Assembly: GCA_038527215.1 (NCBI GenBank)
Contig: JBCBGC010000045.1
Coordinates: 1-52,862 of the forward strand
Source: JAWPMV01 sp038527215
GTDB taxonomy: Bacteria > Bacteroidota > Bacteroidia > J057
DNA length: 52,862 nucleotides
Direction: 5' to 3'
Of the stretch, positions 16,210 to 24,537 are shown one piece after another. Made by a program: the position numbers and the translations under genes. Numbering within the stretch: the first letter of the stretch is position 1; each line of letters opens with the position of its first letter. The notes beneath the pieces were generated by a model. It saw nothing but the letters and a program-made list of their open reading frames with translations, was not told where the DNA came from and made no database searches.

Positions 16210-17307
16210 CTACCTGAGCATTTCCTCCGCTTCCGCATCGTAACGTGCCACTAAGCGACGCCAATCATAACCCTGCACCTGGGCTGCGAGTAGGGCAGAG
16301 GCGGTGGCGGGTTGTTGAAGATAGCTTTTGAGCTTTTGTCCTAAATCCTCTCCGTCCTGATAGCTATGTTCCTGCCAAAGTGCTGCTGGCACATGCTCCT
16401 GATAAACCAACTCCCTCGGCAGGATCGGATAGCACCCGGCATAAATGGCCTCTACCACACTGATGCCAAAGAAGTCGTGCTGAGAAGTTACTGGGAGCAC
16501 ATCTGCCTGGGAGAGCCATTGCCAGTAGGCGGCTTTATCTGCTGCATAACCCCAGTGCAGGATACGATCAGAGAGGCGGGTTTTGGCTTCGGAAAAAATG
16601 GCCGGTTGGCGGGCATAGGCTTCTCCCAGAACGATCAGCTGAAAGCTTAGGCCCTCATCTGCCAGGGAAAAAAGGAGCTCAAAAAAAGCCTCTGGCCCTT
16701 TATCATGTTCCCACCGGTGATTCCAAAGGACGACCGGAACCGTGTTCGTCGGTTTTTGAGGGAAAGACTCTCGATCCGGTAGCGTCAAGCCCACCGGCCA
16801 GACCCGGGCCTTTTGTCCTAATCCCTCCACCAGGTCCAACTCCCGATGATCCGGATAAATCTTGAGAAAAGGAGGCAAGGCTTCGAAGAAATTATGTTGG
16901 TGAAATCGAGAGTTAAAGATCAGATAATCAGCAGATAAGGCGCTGGTATAATTGGTGAAAGCTAAATGCAAATCCCTTTTAGGAAGGCTGCCCTCACCCT
17001 GATGAGGATAGGTGAGCTGGTTTTCGTGGAAATACATAGCCAGCGGCACCGAACCCCAGTCTTTGCGCATCAAGCCCGTAAAAGCAGCTACATCCAGCAT
17101 ATCCGTCGCTACCACCAAGTCAGGTTTGTAATCCAGGGCCTCAGCTTTGCGGGCCAGGCTAATCGCCCCGCCCCGCATCCGCCATTTCCAGTGCTTCCCT
17201 CTGAGCCCCAGGATGTGAAGGTCATGCCGCGAATGCGTCTGCCATCCCTCCGCCCACTGTTGATGTGAGCCAGTCATGAAAGGGTCCAAAAGCAGGATGC
17301 GGGCCAT
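16210..17307 (-). CDS. DUF3524 glycosyltransferase, tRNA-queuosine mannosyltransferase type
   Basis: 365 residues from the ATG at 17305-17307 (MARILLLDPF). The N-terminal domain has the signature of the DUF3524/QTMAN (GTDC1) family: MTGSHQQWAEGW, then GLRGKHWKWRMRGGA, VVATDMLDVAAFTGL, AMYFHENQLTYP and FNSRFHQHNF. The C-terminal half is a GT4-like Rossmann domain (WNHRWEHDKGPEAFF, VTSQHDFFGISVVEAIYAGCYPILP). The animal member mannosylates queuosine in the wobble position of tRNA-Asp. By homology this protein may glycosylate queuosine or a related base; that is inference, and some other small acceptor is possible. It stands alone between a convergent gene and a divergent acyl-CoA dehydrogenase. 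Confidence 0.85.
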   Translation of the reverse strand: MARILLLDPFMTGSHQQWAEGWQTHSRHDLHILGLRGKHWKWRMRGGAISLARKAEALDYKPDLVVATDMLDVAAFTGLMRKDWGSVPLAMYFHENQLTYPHQGEGSLPKRDLHLAFTNYTSALSADYLIFNSRFHQHNFFEALPPFLKIYPDHRELDLVEGLGQKARVWPVGLTLPDRESFPQKPTNTVPVVLWNHRWEHDKGPEAFFELLFSLADEGLSFQLIVLGEAYARQPAIFSEAKTRLSDRILHWGYAADKAAYWQWLSQADVLPVTSQHDFFGISVVEAIYAGCYPILPRELVYQEHVPAALWQEHSYQDGEDLGQKLKSYLQQPATASALLAAQVQGYDWRRLVARYDAEAEEMLR

Positions 17308-17613
17308 AGAAAAATTTGGCGATAAGTTAGCCAAATCCTACACGGGTCATATCCCTGGATACTTTTTGCTGCTTTTCTCTCCTTTCGATTCTATCATAAA
17401 GCCTTGATAATCTGCATGTTTTTGCCGGAAAAGAGACAGCATGAAAATTTTTTTGAGAAATATTAGGCCTCTGTGCCTAGAATTTGCTTAATTTGTATGC
17501 AAGCATAACATTTTGTAGCTGCGATCGGTATAATAACATACCACACCTGCTACAGGCTTGCCTGAGTCAACCCCATCCTTTTCAAAACTGAAACCAACGT
17601 AAAGCGAGTTAAA
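17308..17613. other. Intergenic region with probable acyl-CoA dehydrogenase promoter
   Basis: 306 bp between divergent genes. Near 17450-17490 it has TTTTTTGAG and, 22 bp on, TAGAATTTG, close to but not matching the Bacteroidota promoter pattern. No RNA gene or repeat was seen. Confidence 0.4.
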
Positions 17614-19407
17614 ATGGACACTGCAATGAAACAATCGGCCATCAAGGGTGGCGAGTTTTTGGTGAGAACCACCACCTCTGACGAAGTCTTCATTCCTGAA
17701 GAGTTTTCCGAGGAGCAAAAAATGATGGCTGAGGCCTGTAAGGATTTTGTGGAACAGGAAATTCTGCCTCACGTAGAGCGCATGGATAGCCTGGAAGAAG
17801 GTTTCATGGACGGTGCTCTTTCCAAAGCAGGTGAGCTGGGGTTATTGGGCGTAACGGTTCCGGAGGAATACGGCGGGCTCGGTATGAGCTTCAATACTTC
17901 CATGCTGATGGCGGATATCATCGGCATGGGTGGTTCTTTCTCTACCGCTTACGGAGCCCATACAGGCATCGGTACTTTGCCTATCCAATATTATGGCAAC
18001 GAAGCCCAGAAAGCTAAATACCTTCCTAAACTAGGTTCCGGGGAGTGGAAAGCCTGTTACTGTTTGACCGAACCGGGGGCAGGTTCCGACGCCAATTCAG
18101 GTAAGACCAAGGCCGTTCTCAATGAAGCAGGCACCCATTACCTGATTACCGGACAAAAAATGTGGATTTCCAATGCCGGTTTTGCCGATGTATTCATCGT
18201 ATTTGCCCGCATTGAGGAAGATAAGAACCTCACCGCTTTTATAGTAGAAAAAGACTATCCCGGCCTGACGCTGGGAGATGAAGAGAAAAAACTCGGTATT
18301 AAAGGGTCCTCCACCCGGCAGGTGTTTTTTGATAATACCCCTGTGCCCGTAGAAAATATGCTGTCTGATCGTCAGAATGGCTTTAAGATCGCGGTTAATA
18401 TCTTGAATATTGGCCGGATTAAGTTGGGCGTAGGCATCGTTGGTGGCGCCAAACTGGTGGCTGAAGATGCGGTACAATACGCCAACGAGCGGAAGCAGTT
18501 CGGGCAGCCTATTGCCAATTTTGGGGCGGTCCAGCATAAACTGGCAGAAATGGCCGTCAAAACCTTTGCCACGGAGGCGGCTTGCTATCGGGCGGGACAA
18601 AATATCGAAGATAAAATCAATGATCTGATCGAAGGAGGCATGGACAAAACCCAGGCCATCCTCAAAGGGGTAGAGCAGTTTGCCATTGAATGTGCCATCA
18701 TGAAAGTACAGGGTTCTGAGAATCTGGCTTACATCGCTGACGAAGGCGTACAGGTTTTCGGAGGCATGGGCTTTTCTGCGGATGCACCGATGGAAAGAGC
18801 CTACCGGGATGCGCGGATTACGCGGATCTACGAAGGCACCAACGAAATCAACCGCATGTTGCTGGTGGGGATGATCCTCAAGCGCGCCATGAAAGGAGAA
18901 CTGGACCTGATGGGACCTGCCATGGCCGTCGCGCAAGAACTGATGAACCTGCCTAAAGATGCAGAAGCGCCTCAGGGTTTGCTGGCTCAGGAGAAGGACA
19001 ACCTTTCCCGGATGAAAAAAGCCATCCTTATGGTAGCGGGTAAAGCGGTTCAGGACCTGGGACCCAAAATCAATGACGAGCAGGAAGTGCTGATGTCCCT
19101 GGCTGACATGATCATCGAAGTGTATGCGGCGGAGTCAGCTTTACTACGGGCAGAAAAACTAGCCCTCAAATTAGGTGAGGAAGAAGCCCGGCATTACATC
19201 GCTCTGGCACAAGTAAACCTTTCTGAGGCCTCTGATAAATTATACACCGCAGGCAAAGAAGCCATTGCCAACTTTGCCAAAGTGGAAGACCAGACCATGC
19301 TGATGGCTGGGCTGCGTCGCCTCACCAAAGCACCTTTGGTTAACACCAAGTTGCTACGTCGGCAGATTGCCGCATTTATGATCGAGCGAAATGGATATCC
19401 TTTCTAG
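17614..19407 (+). CDS. Acyl-CoA dehydrogenase (long C-terminal form)
   Basis: 597 residues. The N-terminal alpha domain begins FSEEQKMMAEACKDFVEQEI, the middle beta domain has CYCLTEPGAGSDANSGKTKA and WISNAGFADVF, and the C-terminal domain has YANERKQFGQPI, QVFGGMGFS and RIYEGTNEINR with the catalytic Glu407. About 170 further residues of helical sequence follow, as in VLCAD/ACAD9-like enzymes. It oxidises an acyl-CoA to the 2-enoyl-CoA with FAD and passes electrons to ETF. The gene is single, flanked by a terminator, and none of the other beta-oxidation genes are adjacent. An ATG four codons later (17626) is an alternative start. Confidence 0.93.
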   Translation: MDTAMKQSAIKGGEFLVRTTTSDEVFIPEEFSEEQKMMAEACKDFVEQEILPHVERMDSLEEGFMDGALSKAGELGLLGVTVPEEYGGLGMSFNTSMLMADIIGMGGSFSTAYGAHTGIGTLPIQYYGNEAQKAKYLPKLGSGEWKACYCLTEPGAGSDANSGKTKAVLNEAGTHYLITGQKMWISNAGFADVFIVFARIEEDKNLTAFIVEKDYPGLTLGDEEKKLGIKGSSTRQVFFDNTPVPVENMLSDRQNGFKIAVNILNIGRIKLGVGIVGGAKLVAEDAVQYANERKQFGQPIANFGAVQHKLAEMAVKTFATEAACYRAGQNIEDKINDLIEGGMDKTQAILKGVEQFAIECAIMKVQGSENLAYIADEGVQVFGGMGFSADAPMERAYRDARITRIYEGTNEINRMLLVGMILKRAMKGELDLMGPAMAVAQELMNLPKDAEAPQGLLAQEKDNLSRMKKAILMVAGKAVQDLGPKINDEQEVLMSLADMIIEVYAAESALLRAEKLALKLGEEEARHYIALAQVNLSEASDKLYTAGKEAIANFAKVEDQTMLMAGLRRLTKAPLVNTKLLRRQIAAFMIERNGYPF

Positions 19408-19435
19408 GAACCACTTGCTAATACCAAATATCGAG

Positions 19436-19461
19436 AGCAGTCCTTCGGGACTGCTTTTTTT
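19436..19461 (+). terminator. Rho-independent terminator after acyl-CoA dehydrogenase
   Basis: Stem AGCAGTCC / GGACTGCT with a TTCG tetraloop, followed by a run of T, 29 bp past the stop. Confidence 0.9.
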
Positions 19462-19483
19462 ATGTCCGTGCTTCAGCTGTAAG

Positions 19484-21160
19484 CTAGTCTGGCTGGATCG
19501 AAAACCCCGCTGCTAATTTTCCCCAGTCCGCCTGCTCCGGATAGCGGACATCCAGTTGCAACTGCGGTTTGTCCTTGCGGGTTTCGTCGAAACTCAGCCG
19601 GACAATTTCCACCTGGTCCAGCCAGTTGGCCAGTTTTGGCCACTCGGTCAGAAAAGGACGGAGGGCATAGGCTTCATCAGGTTTGGCCCCTTGTATCCAG
19701 AGGTTCAAGGGGGTCTGTCTGAGATGCAAATCCCAGGGGGCAGGCAGGGCCTCATCTGCGTCCTGAGGATGAAGAAAAGCCTGCATTTGGCTAGAATCGT
19801 TGGTGAGCCAGAGTTGGTCTCCATCTCGATGCAGGTAGACGATGGCGCCTTCTCTGGGAACATAGCTTAGGCCCCCATCAAAAGGGACAATGGCGTAGGC
19901 TGGACTTTGGTTAGCCTGGGTTTGCCAGCTTTCCAGCCACTGGTCCAGGATCTCCTCTTCCTCTATGCGCAGCCCCAGGTAAATCCCTGGTTGTTGGGAG
20001 GGGCGTCTGCGGGCCACCTTTACTTTTTTCTCTAAGGCCACATCTGTAGCCACATAAGCGCCCTGCATAAAATCAAATTGTTGAACCGTAGAGTCAAACA
20101 TTTGCGCTTCGGTTTTGAGGTAGCGTTCGCTGATGTCAATATTTTCTCCGATTGCCAGATACCATTGTCCGCGTAGTTCCCGGGCCAGGGTCTTGGGTTG
20201 GGTGCGGAGCTGCTTGGCCAGGCCTGCCAGGACCTTTTGCCAGGGACCCTCGGCTGCGCCTACTTCCAGTAAGGGACCTGGATCTAGGGCGGCACTGATG
20301 GCCAGGACAGGAGGGGCTTCCGGCCGGAGTTTCCAGAGCTCCGGAGAGGCGCGCCCGGTAAGGCTGGCCGCGTAAGCCGGAGACCAGTAATCCTGCATGA
20401 AAAACTGTATGCCTAGCTGAAGATGCTGTCCGCTGGTATCGGGGAGTAGGGTCCATTCGTGCCCTTTCCAGTTGGTTACCTCCAGGGGAATGAATTGCTG
20501 GCTTATCGTATAGAGGTTTTGGTTGACGCTTTCTGCCCATACATCGCTTTTACCCCAGATGACCAGGGGTTCCTCTCCTTCCATTACGCTCATAAAGCGG
20601 GCTTCTTTGCTGAGCCCTTCCCCTTTTTTCTGCCCCATCCAGGTGGTGAGATTGGCGCCCAGGTCTTTGCGGGCATGGTAGCCCTGTCCATGCAGGATGA
20701 TCAGCCGGTCTTCCTGCCAACCTAGCAGGGTTTCCGGGTCGAGTTTATAGGCGGTATAACTGGCAAAGCGCTGGAAAACCGAGTCTTCCACTTGCGCAAA
20801 CCACTGTTCCCAGGCTTCCTGGTCTGCCAGGGGTAAACTCATCCCATACAACACTTCCTCCCCATCTGGATACAGGAAAAAAGCCCAGTCCTCATCCCAG
20901 GCGATGCCGGTTTTTGTTCCAGCCTTTTCCCATTCCCTTACCAACTGATTCCAGTGAGGATGGCTTTCTTCCCAGCCAGCAGGTCGGTTCTCCCACAGGG
21001 CTGGCAAGCTAGCAGGCGTAAGTTTGCCTACCATGATGGTTTCAGCTGGGATGTAGTGAAAATGTTCAGGAATGCCTCCACAAGATGTTAATACCAGCAG
21101 ACACCAGCCTGCCAGGATGGGAGGGAAATTCTGATACCGAGGCAAAAAGTTCATATGCAT
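19484..21160 (-). CDS. DUF4836-like lipoprotein
   Basis: 558 residues. The N-terminus is a lipoprotein signal (GWCLLVLTSCGG, lipobox LTSC, Cys near 27) followed by HYIPAETIMVGKLTPASL, which resembles the opening of Bacteroidota DUF4836-type lipoproteins (an 'IPxxAxxVxxxNxxxL' strand). The rest contains long alternating strands, many Trp residues, and no catalytic motif I can name. It probably faces the periplasm or cell surface; function is unknown. The start may be the ATG at 21160 or the one two codons later. It is divergent from the Fur-family gene, with an 84-bp gap that holds the latter's promoter. Confidence 0.7.
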   Translation of the reverse strand: MHMNFLPRYQNFPPILAGWCLLVLTSCGGIPEHFHYIPAETIMVGKLTPASLPALWENRPAGWEESHPHWNQLVREWEKAGTKTGIAWDEDWAFFLYPDGEEVLYGMSLPLADQEAWEQWFAQVEDSVFQRFASYTAYKLDPETLLGWQEDRLIILHGQGYHARKDLGANLTTWMGQKKGEGLSKEARFMSVMEGEEPLVIWGKSDVWAESVNQNLYTISQQFIPLEVTNWKGHEWTLLPDTSGQHLQLGIQFFMQDYWSPAYAASLTGRASPELWKLRPEAPPVLAISAALDPGPLLEVGAAEGPWQKVLAGLAKQLRTQPKTLARELRGQWYLAIGENIDISERYLKTEAQMFDSTVQQFDFMQGAYVATDVALEKKVKVARRRPSQQPGIYLGLRIEEEEILDQWLESWQTQANQSPAYAIVPFDGGLSYVPREGAIVYLHRDGDQLWLTNDSSQMQAFLHPQDADEALPAPWDLHLRQTPLNLWIQGAKPDEAYALRPFLTEWPKLANWLDQVEIVRLSFDETRKDKPQLQLDVRYPEQADWGKLAAGFSIQPD

Positions 21161-21232
21161 AAAGATACGAATTGAGAAAAGCGGAGTTTGGGGACCCTGT
21201 ATAAAGAATACTTAATTACCAGACAAAAATTG

Positions 21233-21240
21233 TATCTTTG
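21233..21240 (+). promoter_or_regulatory. Bacteroidota -7 box of the Fur-family gene
   Basis: TATCTTTG exactly matches TAnnTTTG. It ends only 4 bp before the ATG at 21245, so the transcript would start at or within a few bases of the start codon. No clear -33 TTTG is found at 18-20 bp upstream. Confidence 0.55.
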
Positions 21241-21244
21241 TGGC

Positions 21245-21661
21245 ATGGCTAAAACGCGAAATATGTTATCCCAATATGGGCTCCGGGCTACCCAGACACG
21301 AGAAGAAATTCTGGGCATGTTTATGCGGCGCGATTTTGCCTTGAGCCAGCCTGAAATAGAAAAAGCCCTGGCCCACCACTGTGATCGGGTGACCATCTAC
21401 CGAACCCTGACCACCTTTATGGAGAAAGGGCTGGTTCATAAAGTCCTGGACGATTCTGGGGCGATGAAGTACGCCCTTTGTACCCAAAGCTGCGCATCCC
21501 AGGAACCTCACCAACATGATCATGTGCATTTTAAATGTGAGCAGTGTGGGAAAACTACCTGCCTGGATGATGCCCATCTCCCTGCCTTAAGTCTGCCTGC
21601 TGGCTATCAGGTGACAGAAACCCATATTTTGGTGCACGGTAAATGTCCTCAGTGTAGCTAA
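21245..21661 (+). CDS. Fur-family transcriptional regulator
   Basis: 138 residues from the ATG at 21245. The winged helix covers residues 8-80 (YGLRATQTREEIL, then DRVTIYRTLTTFMEKGLVHKV). The metal-binding half has H89, H91, H93, H95 (HQHDHVHFKC) and two CxxC pairs, C98-x2-C101 and C134-x2-C137, which should hold the structural zinc. Family members (Fur, Zur, PerR) repress metal-uptake or peroxide genes when metal is bound; the short Asp-poor C-terminus does not decide which. A TATCTTTG box lies only 4 bp before the start, so either the message is nearly leaderless or the start is the ATG at 21263 (MLSQYGL). It converges on gldD with a 4-bp overlap. Confidence 0.88.
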   Translation: MAKTRNMLSQYGLRATQTREEILGMFMRRDFALSQPEIEKALAHHCDRVTIYRTLTTFMEKGLVHKVLDDSGAMKYALCTQSCASQEPHQHDHVHFKCEQCGKTTCLDDAHLPALSLPAGYQVTETHILVHGKCPQCS

Positions 21662-22272
21662 AGGGCGTTTTCCCAGGTAAAACTTTCCAGCATGTGATCC
21701 AACTGATCCTTCATGTGGACGATGACGGGTTGCAGAGAATCATTCTTCATGGCGGTATTGAAGTAAAAGGACATCATCATGATTTCCTGTTCACTGGCAT
21801 CATGGAAGAAGAGTTGCTCCGGGGTACCTACATTGCCGTATAGTTCGAATTTCACCCCTTTTCCGCTGGCCATATCCAGGCGGGATTCTTTGATCTGACT
21901 CGCCTTTTTGCTGTGCTTATAGATCAGCCCCCGGTATTCTTCAAAATGTACGCCCCGGGCTTTACCACTTTCCTCCGCCTGGCGATAGGTAAAATGCCAG
22001 GTGCAATCGTAGGCCGGAAAATAAATATCGGTCCAGCAGGAATCGGGACTTTCCCGGCTGATTCGCCCCCCTTCGGGATATTCAAAACTGAAGGGGCAAG
22101 CGGCATTGGAAAAAGTCTGGTATTGGGTTACGGCAGGAATATCAATGCGGTGAAATCCGTACTTTCTCGGAAAAGGCACATATTCTTCGGAGCAACTGCT
22201 CAGCGTCAGGCTCAATAGCCATAAGGTGACCAGCAGCAATGGGCTCCGGGAGATGATCCAACTTGATCGCAT
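21658..22272 (-). CDS. gldD: Gliding motility lipoprotein GldD
   Basis: 204 residues from the ATG at 22270-22272, which begins a lipoprotein signal (SPLLLVTLWLLSLTLSSCSEE, lipobox LSSC). The mature sequence has the GldD pattern: PFPRKYGFHRIDIP, CPFSFEYPEG, CWTDIYFPAYDCTWHFTYRQ, LIYKHSKKASQIKES and a C-terminal FYFNTAMKNDSLQPV. In Flavobacterium johnsoniae GldD is needed for gliding and for assembly of the type IX machinery. The gene follows gldE in the same direction (65-bp gap). Its stop overlaps the stop of the convergent Fur-family gene by 4 bp. Confidence 0.92.
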   Translation of the reverse strand: MRSSWIISRSPLLLVTLWLLSLTLSSCSEEYVPFPRKYGFHRIDIPAVTQYQTFSNAACPFSFEYPEGGRISRESPDSCWTDIYFPAYDCTWHFTYRQAEESGKARGVHFEEYRGLIYKHSKKASQIKESRLDMASGKGVKFELYGNVGTPEQLFFHDASEQEIMMMSFYFNTAMKNDSLQPVIVHMKDQLDHMLESFTWENAL

Positions 22273-22337
22273 GAAGGTGTTTTTGTTTTTGTAACAGGAA
22301 ACTGGGGAGAAACCCCCGCAAAGGCAAACGCTTTTCC

Positions 22338-23720
22338 TCAACTTTCTCGCTTGTCGTTCTTCTCGGTTGCCGCTTTCGGTAATTGCACCAACTTGACCTG
22401 GGTGATGCGGTTTTTGCTGACCCCTTCTACATGCAGACGAAAATGATGGTAGGGAACTTCTTCGCCCACGGTGGGGATTTTTCCGTGCAACTCCAGAATC
22501 AATCCTCCCAGGCTATCGCTATCCCCCCGGGAATCCTCAAATACCTCGTCATCCAGCCCCATGATTTTCCGTACGTCATTCAGCGAGATGCGGCCTTCGA
22601 AAATATAGGTATCCTCGGACATTTTGGTATACACCCAATCCTCACTGTCAAACTCTTCGGTGATTTCCCCAAAAATTTCTTCAATGATGTCTTCCAGGGT
22701 AACGATGCCCGAAGTGCCGCCATACTCATCTACCACGACCGCCATGTGGAGGCGGTCCCGTTTGAACTCTTCAAGGAGGCTATCGATTTTTTTACTTTCC
22801 GGGATAAAACGGACGGGGCGCATCACCGCTTCCAGCTTAAACACCTCGTGTTCCTTGTGTAAAAACGGCAACAAATCTTTGATATGCAGGATGCCTTTTA
22901 CGGTATCCAGGCTTTCTTCATAGACGGGGAGCCGTGAATAGGAATTTTCGTCCACAAAAGGAATCAATTCTGACAGAGGCGTCTGTATATCCACCGCAAT
23001 CACGTCCACCCTGGCCCGCATGATGCTCTTGACCGGGATGCTCTTAAAGTTGACGATCCCTTTGAGGATTTCTTTCTCTTCCTTGTCTGCCACATCGTCT
23101 GTGGTCAACTCGATGGCGTGCTTCAGGTCTTCTATAGAAGCGTTGGTCTCTTTGAATTGTACGCGGTTGTCGATGATGGAAGAACCTTTGATCAGCAGCC
23201 GGGCCAGGGGAGAGAATATGCGCTTAAGAATCTCCAAAGGGCGGATCACGATCCGCAGTAATTGCATGCGGTAGCGGGCTGCATACACCTTGGGGATAAT
23301 TTCTCCAAAGAAGAGCAACACACTGGTGATCACCACCACATCCAGAAAAAAGCGGATGGATTCCGACCAAAGAAAGGCATCTCCAAAGACCCGTAAAATA
23401 CTAGTGGCCACCAGAATGGCGGCAACATTCACAAAGTTGTTGGTAATCAGGATGGTAGCCAGGAGCCGCTCGGTAGCGGTCCGGTTGTCAGGCTCACTCA
23501 TGATTCGCCAGATGCGCTGAGAGATTTTTTTGTCATCCTCCTTCAACTCATCCAGGTCCATCTTTTTCAGGGAGAAAAAAGCCACCTCTGAGCCTGAAAC
23601 CAAAAAGGAAATCCAAATCAACAGGATAAATACCAGAAATTCTATGGTCAGCTCAGGCCACCAGGGAATGTTAGAAAGCAGCAACAAAGTTTGGTCTATA
23701 TTACCAGGCTCAGGCTCCAC
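22338..23720 (-). CDS. gldE: Gliding motility-associated protein GldE (DUF21-CBS-CorC_HlyC)
   Basis: 460 residues. The DUF21 membrane part covers about residues 25-200 (four helices, with FLVSGSEVAFFSL and LLFFGEIIPKVYAA), the CBS pair about 215-340 (VKSIMRARVDVIAVD, SRLPVYEESLDTVKGILHIKDLLP, DEYGGTSGIVTLEDIIEEIFGEI) and the CorC_HlyC domain about 360-445. That is the architecture of magnesium/cobalt-efflux relatives and of GldE. Adjacency to gldD and ssb supports GldE. The only suitable start is GTG at 23718-23720; in-frame stops lie just upstream. It starts 31 bp after the ssb stop and is probably cotranscribed with it. Confidence 0.9.
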   Translation of the reverse strand: MEPEPGNIDQTLLLLSNIPWWPELTIEFLVFILLIWISFLVSGSEVAFFSLKKMDLDELKEDDKKISQRIWRIMSEPDNRTATERLLATILITNNFVNVAAILVATSILRVFGDAFLWSESIRFFLDVVVITSVLLFFGEIIPKVYAARYRMQLLRIVIRPLEILKRIFSPLARLLIKGSSIIDNRVQFKETNASIEDLKHAIELTTDDVADKEEKEILKGIVNFKSIPVKSIMRARVDVIAVDIQTPLSELIPFVDENSYSRLPVYEESLDTVKGILHIKDLLPFLHKEHEVFKLEAVMRPVRFIPESKKIDSLLEEFKRDRLHMAVVVDEYGGTSGIVTLEDIIEEIFGEITEEFDSEDWVYTKMSEDTYIFEGRISLNDVRKIMGLDDEVFEDSRGDSDSLGGLILELHGKIPTVGEEVPYHHFRLHVEGVSKNRITQVKLVQLPKAATEKNDKRES

Positions 23721-23751
23721 AAATAAGGGTGCTTACGAATGAAAAATGGGG

Positions 23752-24246
23752 CTAAAAGGGTAAATCATCCAGATCTTCCTGGGGTTGAGCCTCCGGCGTT
23801 TGTGGCTTCTCCTCCGGTTGGGGATTGGGGGTCGCAGGGGTAACGGGAGGTTGGGCCGTAGGGGGTTGCGCCACCGGCACGCCGGTCGGTTGTTGACTGG
23901 GATCAGCTGGCCGACTGTCCAGGAGGATGATGCGTCTGCCTTCTACTTCAGTAACCCGTCTTTTTTCGCCTTGAGGGGTTTCCCAACTCCGGCTGGTGAT
24001 ACGACCTTCGATGCAGACCGTGGAGCCTCTACGGCAGTATTTGGCCGCAATCTCCGCCTGAGAGCGCCATAGGTTCACGCTGATCCACTCCGTCCGATCT
24101 ACGTTATTCCCGTTTTTATCCCGGTAGGATTCTGTACATGCCATCCAGAGGTTCGTCACAGCGATCCCCTGGTCTAAATATTTTAATTCAGGATCGCGTC
24201 CCAGGTTCCCGATAAGGGTGACGCGATTCATGCCATATTTTGCCAT
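23752..24246 (-). CDS. ssb: Single-stranded DNA-binding protein
   Basis: 164 residues with an N-terminal OB fold: MNRVTLIGNLGRDPELKYL, TEWISVNLW, CIEGRITSRSW. It is followed by a Pro/Gln-rich linker and the acidic tail EDLDDLPF, the conserved C-terminal peptide that recruits replication and repair proteins. Start ATG at 24244-24246; the second Met (MNRV, five codons on) is the usual family start. It binds single strands during replication, recombination and repair and is followed by gldE and gldD in the same direction, an arrangement seen in other gliding Bacteroidota. Confidence 0.96.
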   Translation of the reverse strand: MAKYGMNRVTLIGNLGRDPELKYLDQGIAVTNLWMACTESYRDKNGNNVDRTEWISVNLWRSQAEIAAKYCRRGSTVCIEGRITSRSWETPQGEKRRVTEVEGRRIILLDSRPADPSQQPTGVPVAQPPTAQPPVTPATPNPQPEEKPQTPEAQPQEDLDDLPF

Positions 24247-24537
24247 TTATGCTATTTGTAGGTTTTGCCTAACAGGTTCAAATATAGGAATTTCTACGGT
24301 TAGTCGGGCTGTGTGGTTGAACACTTTGACTAGATCAACCCCTGAAAATGACTCTGGTGTTCAGCGGTTTTGACGGATCAGTCAATCCCCCCACGGGTCC
24401 GATTCCTTCTCCCGATTGCTCATTGGGCCTTGGTCTGAGGCTGTTTTATGCGCATTTTTTCTCCAGAGCTAAGGACTAAAAAAGGGAAGACAAAAGTCTT
24501 GCATGGGAAATTGGGCTTGAAATTGTATTTTCTATCA

